Assembly (NCBI RefSeq): GCF_030316855.1
Contig: NZ_JASZYR010000010.1
Span: forward strand, 62,001 to 126,000
From: Variovorax sp. J22P240
GTDB taxonomy: Bacteria > Pseudomonadota > Gammaproteobacteria > Burkholderiales > Burkholderiaceae_C
Length of the DNA stretch: 64,000 nucleotides
Direction of reading: 5' to 3'
Shown here one piece after another: positions 24,309 to 33,228 of this stretch (position 1 is its first letter; every line of letters begins with the position of its first letter). A program made the position numbers and the translations under genes. The notes under the pieces are model-generated. The model made no database searches, was not told the DNA's origin, and saw only the letters and a list, made by a program, of their open reading frames with translations.

Positions 24309-25577
24309 TCAGGCGGCTGGTTGATCCAAATCGAAAGCTTTGTGTAGCGCGCGCACGGCGAGTTCCATGTACTTCTCGTCGATCACCACCGATGTCTTGA
24401 TCTCGCTGGTGGAGATCATCTGGATGTTGATGCCCTCCTCGCTCAGCACGCGGAACATCTTGCTCGCGACGCCGACGTGGCTGCGCATGCCGATGCCGAC
24501 GATGCTGACCTTGCAGATTTTGGTGTCGCCCACGATGTCGGCCTCGCCCAGCGTCGGCAGCACCTTGGCCTTGAGCAGGTCGACCGCCTTCGCGTAGTCG
24601 TTGCGGTGGACGGTGAAGCTGAAGTCGGTGCGTCCGTCCTTGCTCAGGTTCTGGATGATCACATCGACTTCGATGTTCGCGTCGGCGATGGCGCCGAGGA
24701 TGTGATACGCGATGCCCGGCTTGTCAGGCACGCCAAGCACGGAAATTTTGGCTTCGTCGCGATTGAACGCAATGCCGGATACGACGGCTTGTTCCATGTT
24801 TTCGTCTTCCTCGAAAGTGATCAGCGTGCCAGACTTGGCTTCTTCGTTGATGTCGATGTCCCAGGGCGTGAAGCTCGAGAGCACGCGCAGGGGCACCTTG
24901 TACTTGCCGGCGAATTCGACCGAGCGAATCTGCAGCACCTTGGAGCCCAGGCTCGCCATCTCGAGCATTTCCTCGAAACTCACCGTGGTCAGGCGGCGCG
25001 CATCGGGCTCGACGCGCGGGTCGGTGGTGTAGACGCCATCGACGTCGGTATAGATCAGGCACTCATGAGCCTTCATCGCCGCCGCGATGGCGACCGCGGA
25101 GGTATCGCTGCCGCCACGACCCAGCGTCGTGATGTTGCCACCCTCGTCCACACCCTGGAAGCCGGTGATGACCACCACCTTGCCGGCATCGAGATCGGCG
25201 CGGACGCGCTCGTCGTCAATGCTCTCGATGCGTGCCTTGGTGAAGGCGCTGTCGGTCTTCACCTGCACTTGCCAGCCGGCGTAGCTGACGGACGGGAGAC
25301 CCTCGGTCTGCAGCGCGATGGCCAGGAGCGCGGACGACGCCTGTTCGCCGGTGGAGGCCAGCATGTCGAGTTCGCGGTTGTGGTCGTCGCCGGGTTTGCC
25401 GGAAGCGAGTTCCTTGGCCAAGCCAAGCAGGCGATTGGTCTCGCCGCTCATGGCGCTCGGAACCACGATCATCTGATGGCCGGCGCGAGCCCACTTGGCC
25501 ACGCGCTTGGCGACATTCCTGATGCGCTCGGTCGAGCCCATCGACGTGCCGCCGTATTTATGAACGATCAATGCCAT
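24309..25577 (-). CDS. lysC: Aspartate kinase
   Basis: 422 residues from the ATG at 25577, which gives the family start MALIVHKYGGTSMGS; upstream in-frame codons are ignored. The enzyme phosphorylates aspartate, the first step to lysine, threonine and methionine. The kinase domain (KYGGTS; later GRGGSDTSAVA) fills residues 1-245, and two ACT domains follow (VLGVPDKPGIAYHI and VSIVGIGMRSHVGVASK), which bind the feedback amino acids. It is the last protein gene of the cysS-to-lysC minus-strand run. Confidence 0.97.
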   Translation of the reverse strand: MALIVHKYGGTSMGSTERIRNVAKRVAKWARAGHQMIVVPSAMSGETNRLLGLAKELASGKPGDDHNRELDMLASTGEQASSALLAIALQTEGLPSVSYAGWQVQVKTDSAFTKARIESIDDERVRADLDAGKVVVITGFQGVDEGGNITTLGRGGSDTSAVAIAAAMKAHECLIYTDVDGVYTTDPRVEPDARRLTTVSFEEMLEMASLGSKVLQIRSVEFAGKYKVPLRVLSSFTPWDIDINEEAKSGTLITFEEDENMEQAVVSGIAFNRDEAKISVLGVPDKPGIAYHILGAIADANIEVDVIIQNLSKDGRTDFSFTVHRNDYAKAVDLLKAKVLPTLGEADIVGDTKICKVSIVGIGMRSHVGVASKMFRVLSEEGINIQMISTSEIKTSVVIDEKYMELAVRALHKAFDLDQPAA

Positions 25578-25663
25578 GGGTGAAGTCAAAGAGAAGGGTT
25601 CGGGCGCCGCAATGCCGACGTCCGTGCGCCCGTCGAAACCGACTTCGGCGCAAAGTCCGAGGG

Positions 25664-26614
25664 CTACGACAAGGGCGGGGCATTGTACCAACGCAGTGTG
25701 TCGCCTTCCCGTTCGACCCTGCCGGCAGCAATCTTGAGGCTGATGCGATGACCACGCGTGGCGCATGCGGCGATCTGGTCGAGGAGTTGCTCGAGCTGCG
25801 CCTCGCTCGGGACCGAGCCGTGGTCGCGCTTGAGCCAATGGCGCAATGCGTTGGCAAGACGCTCTCGCGGCAAGGCGCGCAGCACGGCCAATCGAGGGGG
25901 CGAGCCTGCCTCCGAAATGTCCCTGGAGCCGACGTCGGCCAGCAAGGCCGATGCCTTCGCGGCGTTGCGTGCCGAGCGCGCGAATGTCTCGCGGAATTGA
26001 GGCAATGCAGCGGCCAGCGCCGGCAGCACCTGCTGGCGAATACGGTTGCGCGTATAGCGCAGGTCGCCATTGCTCGGATCGTCCATGTGGGGCGTGCCGC
26101 TGGCTGAAATCCAGTCACGCAGCGCGCTTGCATGGACGTCGAGCAGCGGCCGGTGGAAGTGCACGCCGTGTCGCAGCATCTGCCGCGGCATGCCGGCCAG
26201 ACCGTCGGGTCCGGCGCCGCGGCTGAGGGCAATCAGCATCGTCTCGACCTGGTCATCAGCATGCTGCGCCAGCGCGACGTGCTTCAGGCCCTGCGTCTGG
26301 GCGAGACCGGCGAGCGTCAGGTAGCGCGCGCGGCGCGCGGCGTCCTCGGGGCTCTCCCCAGGTGCATGACGGGCATCGACACGCCCCACATGCAGGGGAA
26401 CACTCAGGAGCGCGCAGGTGGCCCTGCAAAGCGCCTCGAAATCATCGGCAGCGCGCTGGAGGCCGTGATGCACGTGCAGCGCATGCACCTGCCCCGGCCA
26501 AAGCCGTGCGGCCGCGTGCAACAGTGCCGTGGAGTCGGCGCCGCCACTGTAGGCCACACCCAGCGGCAACGGTGCCGTCCAGGATGCCAGTGCGTGGGCG
26601 GCAGGATTTTCCAT
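25664..26614 (-). CDS. tilS: tRNA(Ile)-lysidine synthase, short form
   Basis: 316 residues. The PP-loop SGGADS is at residues 23-28. TilS activates C34 of the AUA-reading tRNA-Ile with ATP and adds lysine. The N-terminal ATPase domain and the TilS substrate-binding region are present, but the protein is about 115 residues shorter than the E. coli enzyme and lacks most of its C-terminal domain, as in several other bacteria. It lies between accA and lysC in the same direction. Confidence 0.93.
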   Translation of the reverse strand: MENPAAHALASWTAPLPLGVAYSGGADSTALLHAAARLWPGQVHALHVHHGLQRAADDFEALCRATCALLSVPLHVGRVDARHAPGESPEDAARRARYLTLAGLAQTQGLKHVALAQHADDQVETMLIALSRGAGPDGLAGMPRQMLRHGVHFHRPLLDVHASALRDWISASGTPHMDDPSNGDLRYTRNRIRQQVLPALAAALPQFRETFARSARNAAKASALLADVGSRDISEAGSPPRLAVLRALPRERLANALRHWLKRDHGSVPSEAQLEQLLDQIAACATRGHRISLKIAAGRVEREGDTLRWYNAPPLS

Positions 26615-26650
26615 CGGAGACGGCGCGAGGCAGGCACGGCCCGCCCGGCC

Positions 26651-27631
26651 TTACTTGCCGCTGTCGGCCTTGGTGTCGGCGAAGCGGCCGTAGCTCTGCA
26701 GACGCTCGTAGCGGCGATTGAGCAATTCCTTGACCGACAGATCGCTCACCTGACGGAAGGCATCGTTCAATGCACGCTTGAGGAAAGCGGCCATTTGCCG
26801 GTGATCGCGGTGCGACCCGCCGACCGGCTCATTGACGATCTTGTCGACCAGGCCCAGCGCCTTGAGACGGTGCGCGGTGATGCCGAGCGCATCGGCAGCT
26901 TCCTGCGCCTTGTCGCTGGTCTTCCAGAGAATGGAGGCACAGCCTTCGGGGCTGATGACGGAATAGACCGAGTACTGCAGCATCAGCACCTGATCGCCCA
27001 CCGAGATCGCCAGCGCGCCGCCGGAGCCGCCTTCGCCGATGATGGTCACGATGATCGGCACCTCGAGCTGCGCCATCTCGAAGATGTTGCGGCCGATGGC
27101 TTCGGACTGGCCGCGCTCCTCGGCGTCGATGCCCGGGTAGGCACCGGGCGTATCGACAAAGGTGAAAACCGGCAGCTTGAACTTCTCGGCGGTCTTCATC
27201 AGCCGAAGCGCCTTGCGATAACCCTCCGGTTTGCTCATGCCGAAGTTGCGCGCCGTGCGCTCCTTGGTGTCGCGGCCCTTCTGGTGACCGAGCACCATGC
27301 AAGGCGTACCGTTGAAGCGCGCCAGGCCGCCCACGATCGAAAGGTCGTCCGCAAAATGACGGTCGCCGTGGAGTTCCACGAAGTCCGTGAAGATCTCGTT
27401 CACATAGTCGAGCGTGTAGGGGCGCTCGGGATGCCGGGCGATCTTGGTGATCTGCCAGGGCGTCAGGTCGCTGTAGATGTCCTTGGTGAGCTGAAGGCTT
27501 TTCTTGCCCAGTTGATCGATTTCCTCCGAGATGTCGACCGCGGATTCGGTCTGTACATAGCGCAGTTCTTCGATCTTGCTTTCGAGTTCAGCGACGGGCT
27601 GCTCGAAGTCGAGGAAGGTTCGTTTCGCCAA
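26651..27631 (-). CDS. accA: Acetyl-CoA carboxylase carboxyltransferase subunit alpha
   Basis: 326 residues, close to the usual 320. The start is TTG at 27631 with AGGAGA just before it. The protein pairs with AccD to transfer the carboxyl group from biotin to acetyl-CoA, giving malonyl-CoA. Family marks include the coiled N-terminus (ELESKIEELRYVQTE), the HGDRHFADD segment and the acyl-CoA binding GEGGSGGALAIS region. The accD gene is not in the window. Confidence 0.97.
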   Translation of the reverse strand: MAKRTFLDFEQPVAELESKIEELRYVQTESAVDISEEIDQLGKKSLQLTKDIYSDLTPWQITKIARHPERPYTLDYVNEIFTDFVELHGDRHFADDLSIVGGLARFNGTPCMVLGHQKGRDTKERTARNFGMSKPEGYRKALRLMKTAEKFKLPVFTFVDTPGAYPGIDAEERGQSEAIGRNIFEMAQLEVPIIVTIIGEGGSGGALAISVGDQVLMLQYSVYSVISPEGCASILWKTSDKAQEAADALGITAHRLKALGLVDKIVNEPVGGSHRDHRQMAAFLKRALNDAFRQVSDLSVKELLNRRYERLQSYGRFADTKADSGK

Positions 27632-27647
27632 CGTCTTCTCCTGTTAT

Positions 27648-28316
27648 TCAGTATGCGACCGGTAGCGGGTCGAGCGATCTCCAAATATACCAAGTCGCAA
27701 CGCTACAGTAAGGGGCCCAGGCAACAGCCACCTCGCGCGCATCGCTGCGGCTGACGGGGTCGCCCGAGAAGTAGTTCTGGCTGATGCCGTTGATCAGCCC
27801 GAGGTCATCCAGAGGCAGCACATTGGGCCGCATCAGGTGGAAGATCAGGAACATTTCGGCGGTCCAGCGGCCGATGCCGCGGATCGCGACCAGCTCCGCG
27901 ATGATCATCTCGTCGGACATGTTTTCCCACGCATTGACGTGCACGGCGCCCGAATCGAAATGGAGGGCCAGGTCGACGAGATACTCCACCTTGCGAACCG
28001 ACAGGCCCGCCGCACGCATGTCGTCGACCTTGAGCTTCAACACGCTGGCCGGCGTCATCTTGCGGGGCAGCTTGGCGAAGCGATCCCAGACGGACTGGGC
28101 GGCCTTCACCGAGACCTGTTGCCCCACGATGCTGCGCGCCAGTGTGGTGAAGGCATCGCCGCGAGACTCGAGGCAGGCGTCGCCGAAGCGCGGGATCAAA
28201 CGCTTCATGACGCGATCCTTCTTGGCGAGGTGCTTGCAGGCTTCTTCCCAGTAGTCCGGCGTGAAGACCTGGACGATCGGTTCCTTGGCCACGACTGTCG
28301 TTCTCGCCGCGTTCAC
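27648..28316 (-). CDS. DNA-3-methyladenine glycosylase, AlkA/HhH-GPD type
   Basis: 222 residues from a GTG that overlaps the cysS stop. The helix-hairpin-helix (LVAIRGIGRWTAEMF) and the catalytic aspartate (LPLDDLGL) are in the expected C-terminal half, with the earlier ARSIVGQQVSVKAA helix. The enzyme removes alkylated bases from DNA in base excision repair. No Ada domain is attached. It sits between cysS and accA, and the three genes are packed tightly on one strand. Confidence 0.93.
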   Translation of the reverse strand: MNAARTTVVAKEPIVQVFTPDYWEEACKHLAKKDRVMKRLIPRFGDACLESRGDAFTTLARSIVGQQVSVKAAQSVWDRFAKLPRKMTPASVLKLKVDDMRAAGLSVRKVEYLVDLALHFDSGAVHVNAWENMSDEMIIAELVAIRGIGRWTAEMFLIFHLMRPNVLPLDDLGLINGISQNYFSGDPVSRSDAREVAVAWAPYCSVATWYIWRSLDPLPVAY

Positions 28317-29689
28317 TGGGCCGACGTCCAGGTCGTGCCGGTGGGCGAGTCCTTGAGCACGATGCCCTGCGCGAGCAGGTCATTGCGGATACGGTCGGCT
28401 TCGGCGAAGTTCTTTGCTGCCTTGGCATCTGCGCGCTGCTGGATCAGGGCCTGGATGGACGCCTCGTCCAGCGTCGTTCCCGCCTGCAGGAAACCCTCCG
28501 GGTCGCCCTGGAGAATGCCGAGACAGGCGCCCAACGCCTTCAGCAAGCCGGCCGACTCGGCCGACTTGGTGCGATTGACCTCGCCGGCGAGGTCGAACAG
28601 CACCGCCACGGCTTCGGGCGTGCCGAAATCCTCGTCCATCACGTCCTTGAAGCGGGCCGCGTAGGCGTTGCTCCAGTCGATCGTCACTGGCGCCGGCGCC
28701 ACCAGATGCAGCGCGGTGTACAGGCGCTTCAACGAATTGCGCGCGTCGTCGAGGTGCACGTCGCTGTAGTTGAGCGGGCTGCGGTAGTGGGCCCGCACGA
28801 CGAAGAAGCGGACGGTCTCGGCGTCGTACTTCTTCAGCACATCGCGAATGAGGAAGAAGTTGCCCAGGCTCTTGGACATCTTCTCGTCGTCGATGTTGAT
28901 GAAGCCGTTGTGCATCCACGTGCGCGCCAGTGGCTTGCCGTTGGCGCCTTCGCTTTGCGCGATCTCGTTCTCGTGATGCGGGAACTGCAGATCCGCTCCG
29001 CCGCCGTGGATGTCGAGGGTTTCGCCCAGGAGCTTGCACGCCATGGCCGAGCATTCGATGTGCCAGCCGGGACGGCCCGGACCGAATTCGCTGGGCCACT
29101 TCACCTCTTCGGGCTCGGCGGGCTTGGCGCTCTTCCAGAGCACCGGGTCGAGCGGATCGTCCTTACCGTCCAGCACGGCGACGCGCTCGCCGGCGTGAAG
29201 TTCATCGAGCGTCTTGCCGCTGAGCTTGCCGTAGCCGGGAAACTTGCGGACCGCATAGTTCACGTCGCCGTTCGGCGAGCGATAGGCAAGGCCCTTCTGT
29301 TCCAGCGTGGCGATCATCGACAGCATCTGCGCAATGAACTCCGTCGCGCGAGGCTCGTGCGTAGGCCGTTCGATGCCCAGCGCGTCGGCATCCTCGTGCA
29401 ATGCAACGATCATGCGATCGGTGAGCGTACGGATGCTTTCGCCGTTCTCGACGGCGCGGCGGATGATCTTGTCGTCGATGTCGGTGATGTTGCGGACGTA
29501 GTCGACCTCAAGGCCCGATGTCTTGAGCCAGCGCTGCACCACGTCGAAAGCGATCATCGAACGCGCGTGGCCGAGATGACAGTAGTCGTACACCGTCATG
29601 CCGCACACATACATGCGCACCCTGCCTGGTTGCAGAGGAGAAAATTCCTCCAGTTCACGCGAGAGCGTGTTGTAGATGCGAAGACTCAT
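28313..29689 (-). CDS. cysS: Cysteinyl-tRNA synthetase
   Basis: 458 residues from the ATG at 29689 (MSLRIYNTLSRELEEF), which is where the family begins. Class I synthetase signatures: the zinc cysteine and HLGHARS (HIGH-type) motif near residues 28-43 and KMSKSLGN (KMSKS) near residue 270. It charges tRNA-Cys. It is the first gene of the minus-strand run that ends at tRNA-Ser, and is divergent from the TPR gene. Confidence 0.97.
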   Translation of the reverse strand: MSLRIYNTLSRELEEFSPLQPGRVRMYVCGMTVYDYCHLGHARSMIAFDVVQRWLKTSGLEVDYVRNITDIDDKIIRRAVENGESIRTLTDRMIVALHEDADALGIERPTHEPRATEFIAQMLSMIATLEQKGLAYRSPNGDVNYAVRKFPGYGKLSGKTLDELHAGERVAVLDGKDDPLDPVLWKSAKPAEPEEVKWPSEFGPGRPGWHIECSAMACKLLGETLDIHGGGADLQFPHHENEIAQSEGANGKPLARTWMHNGFINIDDEKMSKSLGNFFLIRDVLKKYDAETVRFFVVRAHYRSPLNYSDVHLDDARNSLKRLYTALHLVAPAPVTIDWSNAYAARFKDVMDEDFGTPEAVAVLFDLAGEVNRTKSAESAGLLKALGACLGILQGDPEGFLQAGTTLDEASIQALIQQRADAKAAKNFAEADRIRNDLLAQGIVLKDSPTGTTWTSAQ

Positions 29690-29883
29690 GAGGCTCGGAA
29701 AACGTCGGTTCGCGCTCGTGCAAGAACGGGCGAAGGACAGTATTTTTTCAGGGGTGGAAGTGGTGTGGCAACGAGGAACTGGACGTGGACCCTCGGCTAC
29801 AATCCTGCCCATTGTAAACGGCCACCGACGGATATTTTCCGCGTGTTTACGAAGGCCCGCATCCCTCTTTCTCTCGAGGCTTC

Positions 29884-30465
29884 ATGAAGCACGCCGCTTT
29901 CTCGTTCTCATCCGTCCTCCGAATTTTCCCGGCCCTGCTGCTGGCGCTGACGGTCGGCATGGCGTATGCAGACGACTATTCCGACGTCAATGCGCTCCTG
30001 CGCCAGGGCAAGGCGGACGAGGCGCTGGCCAAGGCCGATGCCTACATTTCCGGCAAGCCGCGCGACCCCCAGATGCGCTTCCTGCGCGGTGTCATCCTGA
30101 CCGAACAAGGCAAGCAGACCGAGGCCACCGCGGCCTTCACTCAGCTCACCCAGGAATTCCCCGAGTTGCCCGAGCCCTACAACAACCTCGCCGCGCTCTA
30201 TGCGGCACAAAGCCAGTTCGACAAGGCCCGCGCCGCGCTCGAAATGGCGATCAAGCTCAGCCCCGACTACGCCACAGCACACGAGAACCTCGGCGACGTC
30301 TACGTGCGCCTCGCAGCGCAGTCCTATGGCCGTGCGCAGCAACTCGAATCGGGCAACGCGACCGTGCCCCCGAAGCTCGCGCTGATCCGCCAGATGTTCA
30401 GCACACCCACGGCCAGCTCGCTGCCTGCGGCGACGCCGGCCGCCCGCAAACCCGTGCGCCAGTAA
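29884..30465 (+). CDS. Exported TPR protein
   Basis: 193 residues with a signal peptide (about residues 1-29, ending VGMAYADD) and about three tetratricopeptide repeats from residue 33 (DEALAKADAYISGKP, EATAAFTQLTQEFPELPEPY, KARAALEMAIKLSPDYATAH). The C-terminus is a short alanine/proline tail. TPR proteins act as scaffolds; the position before two cyclophilin genes suggests a periplasmic folding or cell-envelope role, but this is only context. TACAAT at 29798-29803 could be its -10 box. Confidence 0.85.
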   Translation: MKHAAFSFSSVLRIFPALLLALTVGMAYADDYSDVNALLRQGKADEALAKADAYISGKPRDPQMRFLRGVILTEQGKQTEATAAFTQLTQEFPELPEPYNNLAALYAAQSQFDKARAALEMAIKLSPDYATAHENLGDVYVRLAAQSYGRAQQLESGNATVPPKLALIRQMFSTPTASSLPAATPAARKPVRQ

Positions 30466-30517
30466 GGCACGTGCAGACCGCGCCGCGGCGCAACTCCTTG
30501 TCGAAAGCGATGCTCCC

Positions 30518-31099
30518 GTGACACTTCAAGCCCTTTCGCGCCGCACGGCGCTGGTCCTGGCCACGACGCTGGCCATCGCAGGAACCGCCAGCTGGGCGCA
30601 GAACGCCCCGCGCGTGAAACTCGCCACCTCGGCCGGGGACATCGTGATCGAACTCGCGCCGGAAAAAGCGCCGAAGTCGGTCGACAACTTCCTGCAGTAC
30701 GTCAAGGACAAGCACTACGACGGCACGGTGTTCCACCGCGTCATCGACGGCTTCATGATCCAGGGCGGCGGCTTCACACCCGACATGAAGCAGAAGCCGA
30801 CGCGTGCGCCCGTGCCTCTGGAAGCCGGGAACGGGCTCAAGAACGACAAGTACACGGTCGCGATGGCGCGCACGTCCGACCCCAACTCCGCCACGTCGCA
30901 GTTCTTCATCAACGTCGTCGACAACGCCCGCCTCAACGCGCCCAATCCGGACGGCTACGGCTACACCGTGTTCGGCAAGGTCGTCTCCGGCACCGAGGTC
31001 GTCGACAAAATCCGCGCTGCGCGCACGGGCAACAAGGGCGGCATGTCGGACGTGCCCCTCGAAACCATCACCATCCAATCCGCCACCTTGGCGAAGTAA
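30518..31099 (+). CDS. Periplasmic peptidyl-prolyl cis-trans isomerase, cyclophilin
   Basis: 193 residues, GTG start at 30518, with a signal peptide (about residues 1-28, arginine-rich then hydrophobic, ending SWAQN). The cyclophilin core has the active-site arginine motif FHRVIDGFMIQGG and the MARTSDPNSATSQFFIN segment. It catalyses proline isomerisation during folding in the periplasm. A cytosolic paralogue follows 15 bases downstream. Confidence 0.94.
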   Translation: MTLQALSRRTALVLATTLAIAGTASWAQNAPRVKLATSAGDIVIELAPEKAPKSVDNFLQYVKDKHYDGTVFHRVIDGFMIQGGGFTPDMKQKPTRAPVPLEAGNGLKNDKYTVAMARTSDPNSATSQFFINVVDNARLNAPNPDGYGYTVFGKVVSGTEVVDKIRAARTGNKGGMSDVPLETITIQSATLAK

Positions 31100-31114
31100 T
31101 CCGAAGGAGCCCCT

Positions 31115-31624
31115 ATGAGCAACCCCCAAGTCGAACTGCATATCAAGGACCAGGGCGTGATCACGCTCGAACTCGATCAGGAGAAGGCGCCGAAGTCGGT
31201 TGCGAACTTTCTCGAGTACGTGACCAAGGGCCACTACGACAATACCGTGTTCCACCGCGTCATCCCCGGCTTCATGGTGCAAGGCGGCGGCTTTGAACCT
31301 GGCATGTCGCAAAAGCCGACCGGCGCAGAGATCCAGAACGAAGCCAACAACGGCCTCAAGAACGACAACTACACAGTCGCGATGGCTCGCACCAGCGCGC
31401 CCCACTCGGCCACAGCGCAGTTCTTCATCAACGTGGCCGACAATGGCTTCCTGAACCATACCGCCCCCTCGGCACAGGGCTGGGGCTATGCCGTGTTCGG
31501 CAAGGTCGTCGAGGGCAAGGAAGTGGTCGACAAGATCAAGGCTGTGAAGACCGGCCGCAAGGGCTTCCATGACGACGTGCCGCTCGAAGACGTCGTGATC
31601 GAGAAGGCCGTCGTCAAGAGCTGA
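31115..31624 (+). CDS. ppiB: Cytosolic peptidyl-prolyl cis-trans isomerase, cyclophilin
   Basis: 169 residues, no signal peptide. The cyclophilin motifs are FHRVIPGFMVQGG, MARTSAPHSATAQFFIN and the W in AQGWGYAVFGKV. GAAGGAG precedes the ATG. It is clearly a paralogue of the exported cyclophilin just upstream: the core blocks are alike, and the main difference is the lost or gained signal peptide. Confidence 0.95.
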   Translation: MSNPQVELHIKDQGVITLELDQEKAPKSVANFLEYVTKGHYDNTVFHRVIPGFMVQGGGFEPGMSQKPTGAEIQNEANNGLKNDNYTVAMARTSAPHSATAQFFINVADNGFLNHTAPSAQGWGYAVFGKVVEGKEVVDKIKAVKTGRKGFHDDVPLEDVVIEKAVVKS

Positions 31625-31635
31625 GTCCGCGCATC

Positions 31636-32394
31636 GTGGTGTTCGCCGAGATCGTTGCACCTGCAGGCTGGCGCACGGTCGATCTCATCTCCGACCTCCA
31701 TCTGCAGGCCTCGGACGCGGCGACCTTCGGCGCCTGGCAGGGTTATCTCGAGACCACGCCGGCCGATGCGATCTTCATCCTCGGCGATCTGTTCGAGGTC
31801 TGGATCGGCGACGACGCAGCCGCCCTGCCCGGCTTCGAGGCGCAATGTGCCGAGGTGCTTCGTACGGCGACCGCGCGCCGTCCGATCTACTTCATGCACG
31901 GCAACCGCGACTTCCTGGTCGGCGACGCATTCGCGGCCCAGTGCGGGCTGACGCTGCTCGACGATCCCACCGTGCTGGCACTACACGACAAGCGCTGGCT
32001 GTTGAGCCATGGCGACGCCCTCTGCCTCGAAGACACGGAGTACCTTCGATTCCGGGCCCAGGTGCGGAAGCCGGCGTGGAAGGAAGCCGTGCTCGCCCGA
32101 CCGATGGAAGAGCGCCGCGCGCTGGCGCGCTCGGTGCGCGCGCAGAGCGAAGACCGCAAGCAAAGCCCCGGCATGGTCTGGGCCGACGTCGACGCGGACG
32201 CCGCACGCGATTGGCTGCGCCAGGCCAAGGCCACCACGCTGATTCACGGCCACACCCACAAACCGGCCACGCACTCGCTGGGCGACGGCCTCGAACGCAT
32301 CGTGCTGAGCGACTGGGACGTCACCGCGCACCCGGCGCGGGCACAGTTGCTGTGCATCTCCAGCGCCGGCGCCAAACGCGTCGACCTGCGCTGA
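31636..32394 (+). CDS. lpxH: UDP-2,3-diacylglucosamine diphosphatase
   Basis: 252 residues, GTG start at 31636. It hydrolyses UDP-2,3-diacylglucosamine to lipid X in lipid A synthesis at the inner membrane face. The calcineurin-like metal sites are DLHL (near residue 20), GDLFE (near residue 52), GNRDF (near residue 92), the H in LLSHGDALC and the final GHTH near residue 210. Its stop overlaps the start of the next gene by one base (TGATG). Confidence 0.95.
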   Translation: MVFAEIVAPAGWRTVDLISDLHLQASDAATFGAWQGYLETTPADAIFILGDLFEVWIGDDAAALPGFEAQCAEVLRTATARRPIYFMHGNRDFLVGDAFAAQCGLTLLDDPTVLALHDKRWLLSHGDALCLEDTEYLRFRAQVRKPAWKEAVLARPMEERRALARSVRAQSEDRKQSPGMVWADVDADAARDWLRQAKATTLIHGHTHKPATHSLGDGLERIVLSDWDVTAHPARAQLLCISSAGAKRVDLR

Positions 32395-33191
32395 TGTTCT
32401 CCTGGCTGCGCAGCCTGCGCGCGCCGCCCCGAATCCCCGATGCTGCCTGGCGGGCGACGCTCGCACGCTACCGCTTTCTCGGCGAACGACCGGTGGCCGA
32501 CGTGGAGCGCCTGCGGCAGCTCGCCGCGGAGTTCCTGCGAGACAAGCGCTTTCACGGTGCGCACGGCTTCGTCATCACCGACGAAGTTGCACTTGCCGTG
32601 GCGGCGCAGGCCGTGCTGCCCGTGCTGCACCTGAAAGGTGGACTCAACTGGTATGACGATTTCGTAGGGATCGTGGTGCATCCTTCCGAGGCTGTCGCAC
32701 TCCGCCAGACGACCGACGCTACCGGCGTGGTCCATGAGTACGAAGAGGTCGTGGCCGGCGAGGCCATGGACCGCGGACCGGTGATGTTGAGCTGGCAGGA
32801 TGTGCTCGCGAGCAGCGTCACCCGCGCCGAGGGTTACAACGTCGTGATCCACGAGTTCGCCCACAAGATCGACTTGCGCGGCGGCGGCGAGTTCGATGGC
32901 TGCCCGCCCCTGCCACCCGGCTTCCGAGGCACATCGAGTTCGCGGGATGCGCGCGCTGCGTGGTTTGCGGTGTTGCAGCCGGCCTTTGACACCTTCCGCG
33001 AGCAAAACATACTGGCGGAACGCTTTGGTGGCGAGCCGCCTTGGCTGGACGACTACGGCGCACAGTCGACTGGCGAATTCTTCGCGGTCGCCTGCGAGGC
33101 CTACTTTGTGAATCGTGCCCGCCTGGAGGCCGACTTCCCGGCGCTGGTGTCGTTGTTCGACGAGTTCTTCACGTCCACGGACAAGGCGTGA
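32394..33191 (+). CDS. mtfA: MtfA-like zinc metallopeptidase (M90)
   Basis: 265 residues, the same length as E. coli MtfA. The zinc site HEFAH (HExxH) is near residue 152, with the downstream glutamate in GEFFAVACEAYF. MtfA binds the repressor Mlc and so affects the glucose phosphotransferase system in enterobacteria; whether this applies here is unknown. The start overlaps the lpxH stop, so the pair is translationally coupled. Confidence 0.9.
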   Translation: MFSWLRSLRAPPRIPDAAWRATLARYRFLGERPVADVERLRQLAAEFLRDKRFHGAHGFVITDEVALAVAAQAVLPVLHLKGGLNWYDDFVGIVVHPSEAVALRQTTDATGVVHEYEEVVAGEAMDRGPVMLSWQDVLASSVTRAEGYNVVIHEFAHKIDLRGGGEFDGCPPLPPGFRGTSSSRDARAAWFAVLQPAFDTFREQNILAERFGGEPPWLDDYGAQSTGEFFAVACEAYFVNRARLEADFPALVSLFDEFFTSTDKA

Positions 33192-33228
33192 TCGCCGGCC
33201 TGCGCGGAGGCAGGCCGACCGCTCTCTT

